A DNA stretch of 64,000 bases from CBDDKZ01 sp965230415 (GCA_965230415.1 CBDDKZ010000005.1:4402001-4466000); one strand, 5' to 3'; shown: positions 8,796 through 17,712, counted from the first letter of the stretch. Numbers and translations: made by a program. Notes: generated by a model from the sequence alone, not told the origin.

Positions 8796-11360
8796 ATGAC
8801 TTTAGGAGAAAATTTAAACGTTAGTGAATCTACTGACAGTAAAAAATCGAAATGGTTTTGGCAAAAATCAGCAAAAAATAATAGCTCTCTGGCAAATGAA
8901 GCACTTAAAAGTGCCATAGACAATGGATGGGCTTATATTCAATTTAATGTAAATGGAACTATAAACGACGCAAATAGTACATTTTTGAAAACGCTTGGCT
9001 ATCATACTTTAAATGAAATTAAAGGAAAACATCATCGTATGTTTTGCGAGGACACTTATGCCAATTCGTCAGATTATAAGAAATTCTGGAGCGACCTGGG
9101 TAAAGGCAGGGTACAGTCTGGTGAATTCAAGCGAATAGCTAAAAGCGGAGAAGAAGTTTGGATTAATGCTTCTTATTCGCCGGTTAAGGACGAGAATGGA
9201 AGAGTAGTGAGAATTATCAAGATAGCTGCGGATATTACCCAAATGGTGAATGACAGGGCCAAAGCAAATGCTGTCCAGTCTGCTGTAGATACCGGCTGGG
9301 CGTCTATTGAGTTTGAACCTGATGGCACGATCATTAACGCCAATAGTAATTTTCTGCAGGCTCTGGGATATAATGACCTTGTGGAAATTAAGGGCAAACA
9401 TCACCGCCTTTTTTGTGCAAAGGAATACGTCGAGACAATAGCGTACAAACAGTTCTGGAATAACCTGGCAGAAGGGAAACTGAATAGTGGCGAGTTCAAG
9501 CGTATCAAGAAGGATGGTAGTGAAGTTTGGATTAATGCATCTTATACGCCGATCTTAAACGATAAGGGCGAGGTATATAAAGTGATCAAAATTGCGTCAG
9601 ATATTACAGACATGGTTGCCAGCAGACTTCGAGCCGATGCTGTTCAGGCTGCTGTTGATACAGGCTGGGCATCGATTGAATTTGAGCCCGATGGTACGAT
9701 TTTAAATGCGAATGACAATTTTGTGCAAACATTGGGGTTTGCCGGTAAGAGTGAAATCATAGGGAAACATCATCGCCTATTTTGCGATGAGAAATATGCT
9801 TCTTCAATTGAATACAGGGATTTCTGGCGATCGTTGGCAGACGGGAAAGTACAGTCGGGAGAATTTCAGCGCTTTTCGAAACAAGGTGAAGAAATATGGA
9901 TCAATGCCTCTTATACTCCGGTAAAGGATTCAGGCGGAAATGTAGTTAAGGTTATCAAAATAGCTACTGAAATTACGGAGATGGTAAAAGTAAGGCAATC
10001 TACAATCCCCGTATTTAATGAATTAACAGCTACTATTCAGGAAATGGTTGATGGCAATTTTGATTACAATATGAAACTCGAAGGGGTTCGCCTCGACGAT
10101 GTAACAAGCAAGGTAATCGGCGATGTGAAAAAGTTACAATCTACTTTGAATAATGTTATAAAAGAGGTGAATGAAGTCGTCGAAAAGGCCGGTAACGACG
10201 GCGATATGTCGGCCAGATTAAATGTAGAAGATGTGCGCGGAAACTGGGCGACACTTACCAATGGCATCAATCTGTTGATTCAGTCTATCGCTTCTCCTTT
10301 AATGGCTTTCAATAAATTGATTGATGGCATGGCCGAAGGCGATCTGTCTGAGCGCTTCGACCTGGAGGCACAGGGTGATATTCGCATCATGGGAGATAAT
10401 CTGAATAAAGCGCTTGAAAACATGAGCGTCTTGTTAAATCAAATTGAAAAAAATGCCAAGTCAGCCTCTGAGATGTCGAATTTGATGATGGAAAGGTCTG
10501 AGCATATGAAAGGAAATACAGGCGAGGTGGCTTCTGCTATTGCTCAAATGTCTCAGGGAGCTCAGGATCAGGCGATAAAAACAGATGAATCTTCACAGCT
10601 GGTAGGTAAAGTGATGCAGTCTGCAAATGATATGGCCGATAAAGCAAATATTATAAACCAGGCTGCCGAAAGAGGGCAGAGTAGCTGTGAGAATGGCTTG
10701 AAGATCATGACTGTTTTACTGGAGAATATGGAGGAAATCATGGGGTCGGCTACCATGACTTCGGAGTCTATCTCTATTTTGAAGCAAAGAGCTGAAGAAA
10801 TAGCACGCACACTTAATGTTATTACCGATATAGCTGCTCAAACAAACTTGCTGGCTTTAAATGCTGCTATTGAAGCAGCAAGAGCAGGTGAAGCCGGGCG
10901 AGGTTTTGCTGTGGTGGCAGAAGAGATTCGTAAGCTGGCAGAAGATAGTAGGCAATCGGCAGTTGATATCGAGAAAATAATTGCCGACGTGCAAAAAGAT
11001 ACACAGGAAGCCAGCAAAGCCATAGATGCTATGGAAGGTAGCGTGCGACAAGGGAATTCCGCCTCTAAGGAAGCGGGCGAGATATTTTCTGAAATATCGG
11101 GCTCCAGCAGTGATACCCTAAGTCTTTCCAAAGAAATTCAGCTTTCTTCCAGCGAACAGAAAGATTCGATAGATAAAGTAGTGAAAAATATAGAGCAAAT
11201 CGTCGTAGTTGCCGAAGAGACGGCCGCAGGTTCGCAACAGGTGGCAGGTAGTGCTCAGGAATTAAACGCCAGTATGGTGGAAGTTAGTCAGAGTAGTGAA
11301 GAAACGTCGCGCATAGCAGATGAGTTACTCGCGGGAGTTAATCAATTTAAACTTGTATAA
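8796..11360 (+). CDS. Soluble methyl-accepting chemotaxis protein with three PAS repeats
   Basis: An 854-residue cytoplasmic chemoreceptor closely related to the previous one and sharing its N-terminal MTLGEN. Residues 40-408 are three PAS units of 123 residues. A HAMP-like linker (NKLIDGMAEGDLSERF) and an MCP signalling domain follow, with EIARTLNVITDIAAQTNLLA and EAARAGEAGRGFAVVAEE. The signalling domain and the ending LLAGVNQFKL are almost the same as in the first receptor, indicating gene duplication followed by change in PAS copy number. cheW begins 3 bases after the stop codon, so this receptor is the first gene of the che operon. Confidence 0.93.
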   Translation: MTLGENLNVSESTDSKKSKWFWQKSAKNNSSLANEALKSAIDNGWAYIQFNVNGTINDANSTFLKTLGYHTLNEIKGKHHRMFCEDTYANSSDYKKFWSDLGKGRVQSGEFKRIAKSGEEVWINASYSPVKDENGRVVRIIKIAADITQMVNDRAKANAVQSAVDTGWASIEFEPDGTIINANSNFLQALGYNDLVEIKGKHHRLFCAKEYVETIAYKQFWNNLAEGKLNSGEFKRIKKDGSEVWINASYTPILNDKGEVYKVIKIASDITDMVASRLRADAVQAAVDTGWASIEFEPDGTILNANDNFVQTLGFAGKSEIIGKHHRLFCDEKYASSIEYRDFWRSLADGKVQSGEFQRFSKQGEEIWINASYTPVKDSGGNVVKVIKIATEITEMVKVRQSTIPVFNELTATIQEMVDGNFDYNMKLEGVRLDDVTSKVIGDVKKLQSTLNNVIKEVNEVVEKAGNDGDMSARLNVEDVRGNWATLTNGINLLIQSIASPLMAFNKLIDGMAEGDLSERFDLEAQGDIRIMGDNLNKALENMSVLLNQIEKNAKSASEMSNLMMERSEHMKGNTGEVASAIAQMSQGAQDQAIKTDESSQLVGKVMQSANDMADKANIINQAAERGQSSCENGLKIMTVLLENMEEIMGSATMTSESISILKQRAEEIARTLNVITDIAAQTNLLALNAAIEAARAGEAGRGFAVVAEEIRKLAEDSRQSAVDIEKIIADVQKDTQEASKAIDAMEGSVRQGNSASKEAGEIFSEISGSSSDTLSLSKEIQLSSSEQKDSIDKVVKNIEQIVVVAEETAAGSQQVAGSAQELNASMVEVSQSSEETSRIADELLAGVNQFKLV
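8913..10019 (+). repeat. Three tandem PAS-coding repeats, 369 bp period
   Basis: Units start at 8913, 9282 and 9651. Each is 369 bp and in register with the five-unit array of the upstream paralogue. Repeat number therefore differs by exactly two whole units between the two receptors. Confidence 0.88.
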
Positions 11361-11363
11361 ATT

Positions 11364-11903
11364 ATGGAAAAGGAACTAGATGTAATCGCACCGGAAGTTG
11401 ATTATTCAGGGACACTCAATGAAAAGAACGATGAACAAACAGACAATAATGTAGAAAGGATTCAATTAATTGTCTTTAAAATTGGTCGTCAGGAATACGG
11501 ACTCCCTATCGACCAAATAAAGGAAGTTGTACTTACCCCAAACATAACCGCAATGCCCGAAACTCCGGTGTACATTAAAGGTGTTGCCAATGTGAGGGGA
11601 AATATCATCTCTATTCTCGATCTGGAAACAAGATTTGGCATAGGAGCCAATAGTGAAGTGCCTGGAAAATATACCTTGGTTGTAGCTAGCGAAGAGTATA
11701 AAATGGGTTTTTTAGTGAAGGATGTACCTAATACACTTTCAGTACCTGTCAACAAAATTGAGGAAGCACAAAATGTACTTGGAGATGTTGCCACGGAAAC
11801 CAAGTACATCAATGGCATAGCCAAACTAAAAGATCGTCTTGTGATACTTTTTGATGTTTATGAAGTATTGCAAAAAGGAGATTTGGAACTGATAAATTTA
11901 TGA
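11364..11903 (+). CDS. cheW: Chemotaxis coupling protein CheW
   Basis: A 179-residue CheW-domain protein. It has an acidic, non-conserved N-terminal extension of about 30 residues, then the beta-barrel beginning LIVFKIGRQEYGLPIDQIKEV and the conserved block IKGVANVRGNIISILDLETRFG. CheW bridges the receptor tips to CheA in the signalling array. It lies 3 bases after the three-PAS receptor and overlaps cheD by 4 bases (ATGA). It is the only stand-alone CheW in the window, so both receptors probably share it. Confidence 0.95.
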   Translation: MEKELDVIAPEVDYSGTLNEKNDEQTDNNVERIQLIVFKIGRQEYGLPIDQIKEVVLTPNITAMPETPVYIKGVANVRGNIISILDLETRFGIGANSEVPGKYTLVVASEEYKMGFLVKDVPNTLSVPVNKIEEAQNVLGDVATETKYINGIAKLKDRLVILFDVYEVLQKGDLELINL

Positions 11904-12343
11904 TCAAGGATTGTTTCATAGGAATTGGTGAAATTAAAGTGACCAACTATCCATCCAGGTTGGCAGTTCATGGTTTGGGGTCGTGTGTAGGGTTGTTTCT
12001 TTACGATCGTTTGACGAAAGTTGCCGGTGCTGCACACGTGTTTCTGCCCGATCAGCAGGGCAGTGATGCCGAGTTCATGGGAGCAGAGAAAATGTTGGTG
12101 ACATTGCTAAAAAGCATGAAGGACAGAGGTGCCGACCTGAACCGCTTACGAGCAATGATGGTGGGCGGCGCCTCGATGTTTACACGCGATAACTCACTCA
12201 TTGGTAATCGCAATAGCCACATTGTGCATCAATTCCTAAGGAAACACGCTATCTATTTAGCTTATACTGATACAGGAGGAAAACACAGCAGAAATGCCGT
12301 TTTTGACTCTGAAATTAACGAATTAATTGTAAGGAAATTTTAA
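11900..12343 (+). CDS. cheD: Chemoreceptor glutamine deamidase CheD
   Basis: A 147-residue CheD. The catalytic cysteine is in GLGSCVGLFLYD (Cys29) and the histidine in GAAHVFLPD (His46). CheD deamidates glutamines in receptor signalling domains and, in Bacillus and Thermotoga, binds CheC to raise its CheY-P phosphatase activity. A CheC-type gene is present in the same operon, so this partnership is likely here. The start overlaps the cheW stop by 4 bases, indicating translational coupling. Confidence 0.94.
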   Translation: MIKDCFIGIGEIKVTNYPSRLAVHGLGSCVGLFLYDRLTKVAGAAHVFLPDQQGSDAEFMGAEKMLVTLLKSMKDRGADLNRLRAMMVGGASMFTRDNSLIGNRNSHIVHQFLRKHAIYLAYTDTGGKHSRNAVFDSEINELIVRKF

Positions 12344-12354
12344 CAACTAGTACT

Positions 12355-12711
12355 ATGTCTAAACGAGTTTTAATTGTAGACGATTCTATGTATATGCGCA
12401 CCGTTATTAAAGATGCGTTAGAAGAAAAAGGATACGAAGTAGTAGGGCAGGCTGCCACCGGAGAAAGCGCTATCGATATGGCGCTTGACCTGGAACCCGA
12501 CATTATCACACTGGATAATATCTTACCTGATATGATAGGAACAGATATCATTAAAGTGTACAAAGAAGAAGGTCTAAGTTCCAAAATAGTAATGGTTTCT
12601 GCTGTTGGTCAGGAATCGGTAATACAGGAAGGTTTGAGTCTTGGGGCTGCCAAATACATTGTGAAACCGTTTACGCCGGAACAATTGGTAGAAGCTGTGA
12701 TGCAGGATTAA
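12355..12711 (+). CDS. cheY: Chemotaxis response regulator CheY
   Basis: A single-domain receiver of 118 residues. The acidic pair is VDDS (9-10), the phosphoacceptor is Asp54 (IITLDNILPDM), the conserved Ser/Thr is in MVSAVG and the Lys is in IVKPF. There is no output domain, so it should act by protein binding after phosphorylation by CheA. No flagellar switch genes are in the window, and its target is unknown. The last base overlaps the start of cheB. Confidence 0.9.
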   Translation: MSKRVLIVDDSMYMRTVIKDALEEKGYEVVGQAATGESAIDMALDLEPDIITLDNILPDMIGTDIIKVYKEEGLSSKIVMVSAVGQESVIQEGLSLGAAKYIVKPFTPEQLVEAVMQD

Positions 12712-13754
12712 TGTCGGGTATCATGGTAAAAGTGGTATTAATTGAAGATTCGTCTTTCATGCGCATACGCATGTCCGATATCTTGGCCGATTTCGAAGGA
12801 GTGGAATTGGTGGGGGTGGCTAAGGATGGCAGGGAAGGTGTCGACATTGCTATTAAAAAAATGCCGGATGTCGTTCTTACCGATATGGTGATGCCGCAGG
12901 AAGACGGAGTTTATGTGGTTAAAAACTTAATGCGCTCCAATCCCGTGCCCGTGGTGATATTAAGCTCCTTAAACCGTACCAATCCAAAAGTATTTGATGC
13001 ACTTAAAGCAGGTGCGGTCGATTTCATAGAAAAAAACCTGGATGCAGACCAGGACAGGGATTTTGAAAATGAACTCAGACTAAAGTTGTTTTCGGCGAGC
13101 CAGGCCAATTTAAAGCCACTCTTTAAGGAGGTTCGGAAAGGTAATTCCGAACTACACGCTTTTCAATCTACTATTAGGTACGATATTATTACAATAGGCG
13201 CATCTACCGGTGGTCCCGGTGCTATTGAAACGATATTAGGGAATTTACCACGTAATTTAAACTTGCCCATTATTGTAGCCCAACATATGCCTGCACGCTT
13301 TATCGAGTCTTTTGCCTCACGCCTAATGAGAAGTACGGGGTTTCGTGTGGAAGTGGCCCGTAGGGGAGGATTAATTGAGAATGGCATCGTGTATTTTATG
13401 CCCGGTGATAAGAATCTCAAGGTAACGCGCGGAATGAATGCAGGTGAATATAGATTTGCAGTGTCACGTAAACAATTCCTGGAATATAATAATCCGTCTG
13501 TAGACTGCCTGATGGAGTCGGTTGCCGAAGCTTATGGCTCTCGGGTCATAGGCGTGATACTTACGGGAATGGGGCGAGATGGTGCCATGGGCCTTAAAAA
13601 AATCAAAGAAGCAGGGGGGTACACCGTTGTGCAGGATGAAAAGTCCGCAGTAGTTTTCGGCATGCCACGTGCTGCAGAAGAAATTGGTGCAGCCAACAAA
13701 ATCGTTAATCTGAGAGACATGGCTCCGTTTATAGTAAGTTGTTGTGACATTTAA
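12711..13754 (+). CDS. cheB: Protein-glutamate methylesterase CheB
   Basis: A 347-residue two-domain enzyme that removes methyl groups from receptor glutamates. The receiver domain (about 5-125) has Asp58 (VVLTDMVMP). The esterase domain (about 155-347) has the Ser motif GASTGGPGAIE, the His motif QHMPARF and the Asp motif ILTGMGRDGAMG. The start at 12711 overlaps the cheY stop (TAATG); an ATG at 12723 (MVKVVLIED) is equally possible. It balances the CheR methyltransferase encoded at the end of the operon. Confidence 0.94.
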   Translation: MSGIMVKVVLIEDSSFMRIRMSDILADFEGVELVGVAKDGREGVDIAIKKMPDVVLTDMVMPQEDGVYVVKNLMRSNPVPVVILSSLNRTNPKVFDALKAGAVDFIEKNLDADQDRDFENELRLKLFSASQANLKPLFKEVRKGNSELHAFQSTIRYDIITIGASTGGPGAIETILGNLPRNLNLPIIVAQHMPARFIESFASRLMRSTGFRVEVARRGGLIENGIVYFMPGDKNLKVTRGMNAGEYRFAVSRKQFLEYNNPSVDCLMESVAEAYGSRVIGVILTGMGRDGAMGLKKIKEAGGYTVVQDEKSAVVFGMPRAAEEIGAANKIVNLRDMAPFIVSCCDI

Positions 13755-13765
13755 AAGTATTGCTC

Positions 13766-15535
13766 ATGAATGATAAAGAAAAAGAGTACAAAGAATTATT
13801 TATAGCAGAAGCGATCGATAATTATGAGTCGCTGAATAATCTGTTGACCACGCTCGAAAAAGATAAGTCTAATCAGGAAATCATTAATTCCATTTTTAGA
13901 ATAACCCATACGCTTAAAGGTAATGCTACAGGAATGGGGTTTCGCCCCATTGCAGAGATTACGCATGTGCTGGAAGATCTTTTCGAAGCAATAAAAAATG
14001 GAGAGTTTGAACTTGAACTCAATCTCTTTAACGACCTGTTCAAGGCGATAGATGTATTAGGGGCATGTATTAAAGCACTAAACACTGATAGAGTGGTGCG
14101 ATACAAAGGCATCAAAACGAAATTGTCTGTTTACCTGAGAAATAAGAGGGAAGGGAATGGAACGGCACCGGAAGAAACCATGGCAGGTAATGGAAATAAG
14201 CGTGTCGAAAGTCAATCCGAAAATAAAATAGCCTCAGCAGCTAAAAATACACTGGCAGATACACAAGAGTCTCTTCCTGTAGATGATAGCGAAATTGACG
14301 ACGACGACGAAGAAGTGCCGGAAATTACCTTCTCTGAAATGGTGCAAATACCGGTTAGGAAACTGGACAATTTAATGAACCTCGTAGGTGAACTGGTTAT
14401 TGAAAGAGATAGACTGGCCGCATCTATTAATAATAGTTCGCGTACCAACGAACTAACACGCCTGAACAGGATCTCTTCCGATTTACAGTATTCGGTCATG
14501 GACGTACGATTGGTGCAGGTTGGCTTTCTATTTAATAAATTTCACCGGGTCGTTCGCGATGCAGCCAATGTGGAGAATAAAAAAGTGGAGTTGTTGCTCG
14601 AAGGAACGGAAACAGAGATCGACCGCAATATTCTACAAATTATGAGCGATAGTTTGATTCATTTAATTCGAAATGCGATCGGACACGGAGTTGAATTGCC
14701 AGATGAACGCAAGTTGCTTGGAAAGAATGAGGTCGGAGTAGTGACATTGTCTGCTCGAAATGAAAGCGATTCTGTCATTGTTGAGATTCAAGACGATGGC
14801 AATGGGATTGATGTTGAAAAAATCAAACAAAAGGCTATTGAAAAAGGGCTATTGCTATCAGAGATGGCGAATAACAAATCCGAGCAGGATATTTTGATGT
14901 ATATTTTTGAACCGGGCTTCAGTAGTGCTGAAAAAGTGAATGCTATTTCAGGTAGAGGAGTGGGTATGGATGTGGTGAAAAGAGCAATAGATTCCATTGG
15001 AGGAAATGTGGAAATAGAAACGCAATTGGGCAAAGGAACGCTGTTTCGCTTGTTGCTGCCTTCGTCTATGGCTGTTAAATCCAGTTTATTGCTCGAAGAA
15101 TGTCAGGTAGAATATGCTATACCACTTATTTATACGGAGGCCGTAATTTCTGTGCGACCGGAAGAGATTTTCGAAGTGAGTTCAAAAATTGTAGTGGACT
15201 ATCTCGGACAAACAATTTCCGTGCATCCCCTGAAGCAGCTCCTATTCCCGGATTCACAAGGCCAGCATTCATTGATGGAAAAAAAATGGGAGATGGAAAA
15301 AATTCAACTGGTAGTTGTATCGTGCAATGGGAAAATGATGGGGATTGTGGTTGAGAAGTTGCTGCAGCAAAAAGAAATCGTTGAAAAACCATTACAACCT
15401 CCGTTAGAAGAGGTTAAACACATTAGCGGAGTAACCATTTTAGGGAACGGACACGTGTGTCTGGTATTGAATATTCCGTATATAATGAGTAATTCGTTTT
15501 CAATTAAAAACAATAAGAAAGGAGTTGTAATATGA
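13766..15535 (+). CDS. cheA: Chemotaxis histidine kinase CheA
   Basis: The central kinase of the array, 589 residues from the ATG at 13766 (a TTG at 13760 would add two residues). The P1 domain has His48 in ITHTLKGNATGMGF. An acidic linker (SEIDDDDEEVPEI) replaces a typical P2 domain. The dimerisation helices begin VRKLDNLMNLVGELV. The ATPase domain has the N-box HLIRNAIGHGVELP (Gly where many CheA proteins have Asp), DDGNGID and GRGVGMDVVK. The C-terminal CheW-like domain binds receptors. It overlaps cheC by 4 bases. Confidence 0.94.
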   Translation: MNDKEKEYKELFIAEAIDNYESLNNLLTTLEKDKSNQEIINSIFRITHTLKGNATGMGFRPIAEITHVLEDLFEAIKNGEFELELNLFNDLFKAIDVLGACIKALNTDRVVRYKGIKTKLSVYLRNKREGNGTAPEETMAGNGNKRVESQSENKIASAAKNTLADTQESLPVDDSEIDDDDEEVPEITFSEMVQIPVRKLDNLMNLVGELVIERDRLAASINNSSRTNELTRLNRISSDLQYSVMDVRLVQVGFLFNKFHRVVRDAANVENKKVELLLEGTETEIDRNILQIMSDSLIHLIRNAIGHGVELPDERKLLGKNEVGVVTLSARNESDSVIVEIQDDGNGIDVEKIKQKAIEKGLLLSEMANNKSEQDILMYIFEPGFSSAEKVNAISGRGVGMDVVKRAIDSIGGNVEIETQLGKGTLFRLLLPSSMAVKSSLLLEECQVEYAIPLIYTEAVISVRPEEIFEVSSKIVVDYLGQTISVHPLKQLLFPDSQGQHSLMEKKWEMEKIQLVVVSCNGKMMGIVVEKLLQQKEIVEKPLQPPLEEVKHISGVTILGNGHVCLVLNIPYIMSNSFSIKNNKKGVVI

Positions 15536-16143
15536 CAGTCACTCAAAGAAGACTTGAGGATAGGGAGTTGTTCGCTAAACTTAAAAAATTAATCACATTT
15601 GGTTATATTAATGCATCGGGATCGATTTCAAAATTTACGCACCATAATGTGCTTTGCGATGTGCCACAGATATTTGAGAATAATATAAATGCTAACATAT
15701 TTTTGCCAGGCAAAGTTACTCAAAAAGAGAATTTGGTGGTGTTAACGACAGACCTGATAGGAGCAGTGTCATGCAAGAGCTACCTGGTTATGGAAGAGCA
15801 GGAAGCAGAAATTCTCGCAACCTCTGTTAAAGAAATAATGGGAGTGTCTACGGTCCCCAATGAGGAGGTGCTGAAAGAAGTCGACAATATACTGGCTGCT
15901 GGTGTAACTACTTGTTTTTCTAATCAACTTAGAAAAAAAATATATGGAGGTGTTCCCAACGTGAGACGGGTTAAAGCTTCGTCATGGTTCAAAGAAGTAG
16001 AGGAAGACTTGAGTTCATTGGATTTTGACTTAAGTGATTATGATTATTTTGTAGTTTCGAAAACCAGACTGCTTTTTCCTACTTTGAAAATATATCCTGA
16101 ATTTATTTGGATCATTCCGGATGAATTTATTAAAGAAGTATAA
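15532..16143 (+). CDS. cheC: CheC/CheX-type CheY-P phosphatase
   Basis: A 203-residue protein with one clear CheC active-site motif: Glu116 and Asn119 in EVDNILAAG, and Pro142 placed 22 residues after the Asn (E-x2-N-x22-P). The N-terminal segment FGYINASGS (about 23-31) looks like the first CheC site with the key Glu and Asn lost. The family removes phosphate from CheY. No CheZ was found, so this should be the signal-termination enzyme. It starts inside the cheA stop codon region (ATGA) and ends 3 bases before cheR. The low overall similarity to well-known CheC proteins makes the subfamily (CheC or CheX) uncertain. Confidence 0.75.
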   Translation: MTVTQRRLEDRELFAKLKKLITFGYINASGSISKFTHHNVLCDVPQIFENNINANIFLPGKVTQKENLVVLTTDLIGAVSCKSYLVMEEQEAEILATSVKEIMGVSTVPNEEVLKEVDNILAAGVTTCFSNQLRKKIYGGVPNVRRVKASSWFKEVEEDLSSLDFDLSDYDYFVVSKTRLLFPTLKIYPEFIWIIPDEFIKEV

Positions 16144-16146
16144 CTT

Positions 16147-16998
16147 ATGATTATACCTGAAAAGACCATTAAAGAGATATCAGATGAAGAGTATGATACA
16201 ATTGTAAGGGTTATCAAAATAAGATACGGTATCGATTTTTCTCAATATGAAAAACCGTCTTTCAAAAGAAGACTGTCCAGGGCTATTCGTGTTTTTAAAT
16301 TTGATGGTATTCATGCACTTTGGAGCCATTTATTGAAAAACAGAAATTTCATTTTTGAATTTATAGACGAACTCACCGTAGGGATGACCACGCTGTTTAG
16401 AGACGATATGCTCTGGAATTTCCTCCATAAAAACCTGGTCAATCATTTGGAAGACAAAGGAACAATCGATGTTTGGCATACAGGTTGTAGTACAGGAGAG
16501 GAAGTGTATTCAATGGGGATCATTTTAGAGAATACCGGGCTACTTAAGCGTACGCAATCTAAAGCGCTCGATTTAAGCAAAACCGCATTGAGAACCGCTC
16601 AAAGTGGTATCTATAATAGCATGCTATGGAATGACTTTAATAACAATTTCAAGAAGGTGTACCCTTTGCAGGAATTAAAAAATTACCTCGTCAACAATAA
16701 ACCTGAAGTAGAAGGTATATATTTTCGAAAAGATCTTATAAAAAACGTGGTATTTGAACAGGGTAACTTATTAAAATATAACCAGGTAAAAACCTTCGAT
16801 ATAATATTCTGTAGAAATGTAATGATTTACTTTGATGAAAGAGCGAAGACCAAGTTACTTGATTATTTCCATACTAAATTAAAGCCCAATGGCTTATTGG
16901 TAATAGGTTTTTATGATTCGGTTTTTCCACTTATAGATAACAAGAAATACGGTGATTTTGACAAAAACTGTAAAGTTTTTATCAAACAGGAAGTCTGA
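16147..16998 (+). CDS. cheR: Chemoreceptor glutamate methyltransferase CheR
   Basis: A 283-residue SAM-dependent methyltransferase acting on receptor glutamates. The helical N-terminal domain (about 10-85) has FKRRLSRAIR. The catalytic domain has the family block ELTVGMTTLFRDD, the SAM loop GCSTGEEVYSMG, and the late motif FDIIFCRNVMIYF. The acidic SAM-ribose segment usually read ATDID appears here as KALDLSK. There is no pentapeptide-binding insertion of obvious type. It is the last gene of the che operon, 3 bases after cheC. Confidence 0.93.
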   Translation: MIIPEKTIKEISDEEYDTIVRVIKIRYGIDFSQYEKPSFKRRLSRAIRVFKFDGIHALWSHLLKNRNFIFEFIDELTVGMTTLFRDDMLWNFLHKNLVNHLEDKGTIDVWHTGCSTGEEVYSMGIILENTGLLKRTQSKALDLSKTALRTAQSGIYNSMLWNDFNNNFKKVYPLQELKNYLVNNKPEVEGIYFRKDLIKNVVFEQGNLLKYNQVKTFDIIFCRNVMIYFDERAKTKLLDYFHTKLKPNGLLVIGFYDSVFPLIDNKKYGDFDKNCKVFIKQEV

Positions 16999-17048
16999 AT
17001 CTCACTTTTTTTTTGCAAGCATGGTAGTACTTGAAACTTTTTTATAAT

Positions 17049-17056
17049 TATTTTTG
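17049..17056 (+). promoter_or_regulatory. Probable -7 box (TATTTTTG) for tetR-family gene
   Basis: The sequence TATTTTTG matches the Bacteroidota TAnnTTTG box. It overlaps the first three bases of the inverted-repeat operator that follows, so repressor binding would block it. No convincing -33 element was assigned. Confidence 0.5.
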
Positions 17057-17071
17057 TACTGATTAGTACAA
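17054..17071. promoter_or_regulatory. Perfect inverted-repeat operator (TTGTACT-GATT-AGTACAA)
   Basis: Seven-base perfect arms around a 4-base spacer lie 12 bases before the TTG start of the TetR gene and overlap its -7 box. This is the expected layout for autorepression by a TetR dimer. A second, imperfect copy (14 of 18 bases) is at 17680-17697. Confidence 0.75.
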
Positions 17072-17082
17072 AAGTAAAGGTC

Positions 17083-17664
17083 TTGACAAAATACAACTTA
17101 AAAGAAGCCTTGCAGGCCGGAATTGAATTGTTCCGATTGAAAGGTTATCATCATACGGGTACGGAGGAATTGCTGAATAAAAGTGGACTTCCACGCAGTT
17201 CTTTCTACCATCATTTTAAGAATAAAGAAGGATATGCCGTTGAAGCCATTAAAGTCTACGGTGATCAAATAGAAGAATTCTACCGCTCTTTTCTACTTAA
17301 TAAGCATAAAAAAGATTTAATAAGAAGGTATTTTGAGCTACTAAACTGTCTATTCGGACAAGCAAAAAAAAATCAGTTTCGATCGCAATGTTTGGTTCAG
17401 AAAATGTCCAACGAATGTGCCGGTGAAAGTGATAAGATCAGTAAGGCCCTTCAATCGGTGATAGAAAAAATGTTGAGGGTTTTTATTCAATATGTTGAAG
17501 AAGGACAGGCAAAAGGAACGTTTAAAAAGGAACTATCTGCTCATTCCATAGCAAGCTTACTCCACGGGCAGCTTTATGGGACTTTTACTTTAAATAGACC
17601 GGCCAAAAACGCCGATAAAATGCTCGAAGATTGTAAAGCTATTTTGAATATAATGCTAAAATAA
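17083..17664 (+). CDS. TetR/AcrR-family transcriptional regulator
   Basis: A 193-residue repressor. The N-terminal helix-turn-helix (about 5-50) reads GYHHTGTEELLNKSGLPRSS followed by FYHHFKNKEGY, the classic TetR signature. The helical C-terminal ligand/dimer domain is typical of the AcrR/YxaF-type subgroup. The start is a TTG; no ATG is available upstream and the domain needs this N-terminus. Operators flank the gene on both sides, so it probably controls itself and the lipoprotein gene downstream. The inducer is unknown. Confidence 0.88.
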   Translation: MTKYNLKEALQAGIELFRLKGYHHTGTEELLNKSGLPRSSFYHHFKNKEGYAVEAIKVYGDQIEEFYRSFLLNKHKKDLIRRYFELLNCLFGQAKKNQFRSQCLVQKMSNECAGESDKISKALQSVIEKMLRVFIQYVEEGQAKGTFKKELSAHSIASLLHGQLYGTFTLNRPAKNADKMLEDCKAILNIMLK

Positions 17665-17679
17665 AAATTTTAACCAAAA

Positions 17680-17697
17680 TTGTACAGATCAATACAT
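17680..17697. promoter_or_regulatory. Second, imperfect TetR operator copy before lipoprotein gene
   Basis: TTGTACAGATCAATACAT matches the upstream perfect palindrome at 14 of 18 positions with the same spacing. It lies 15 bases before the ATG of the lipoprotein gene, a good position for repression. Confidence 0.55.
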
Positions 17698-17712
17698 ACA
17701 AAACTCAATACT

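Noticed and set aside
17680..17712. TTG start for the lipoprotein
   Set aside because: It lies within the operator-like site and would put residues ahead of the signal peptide.
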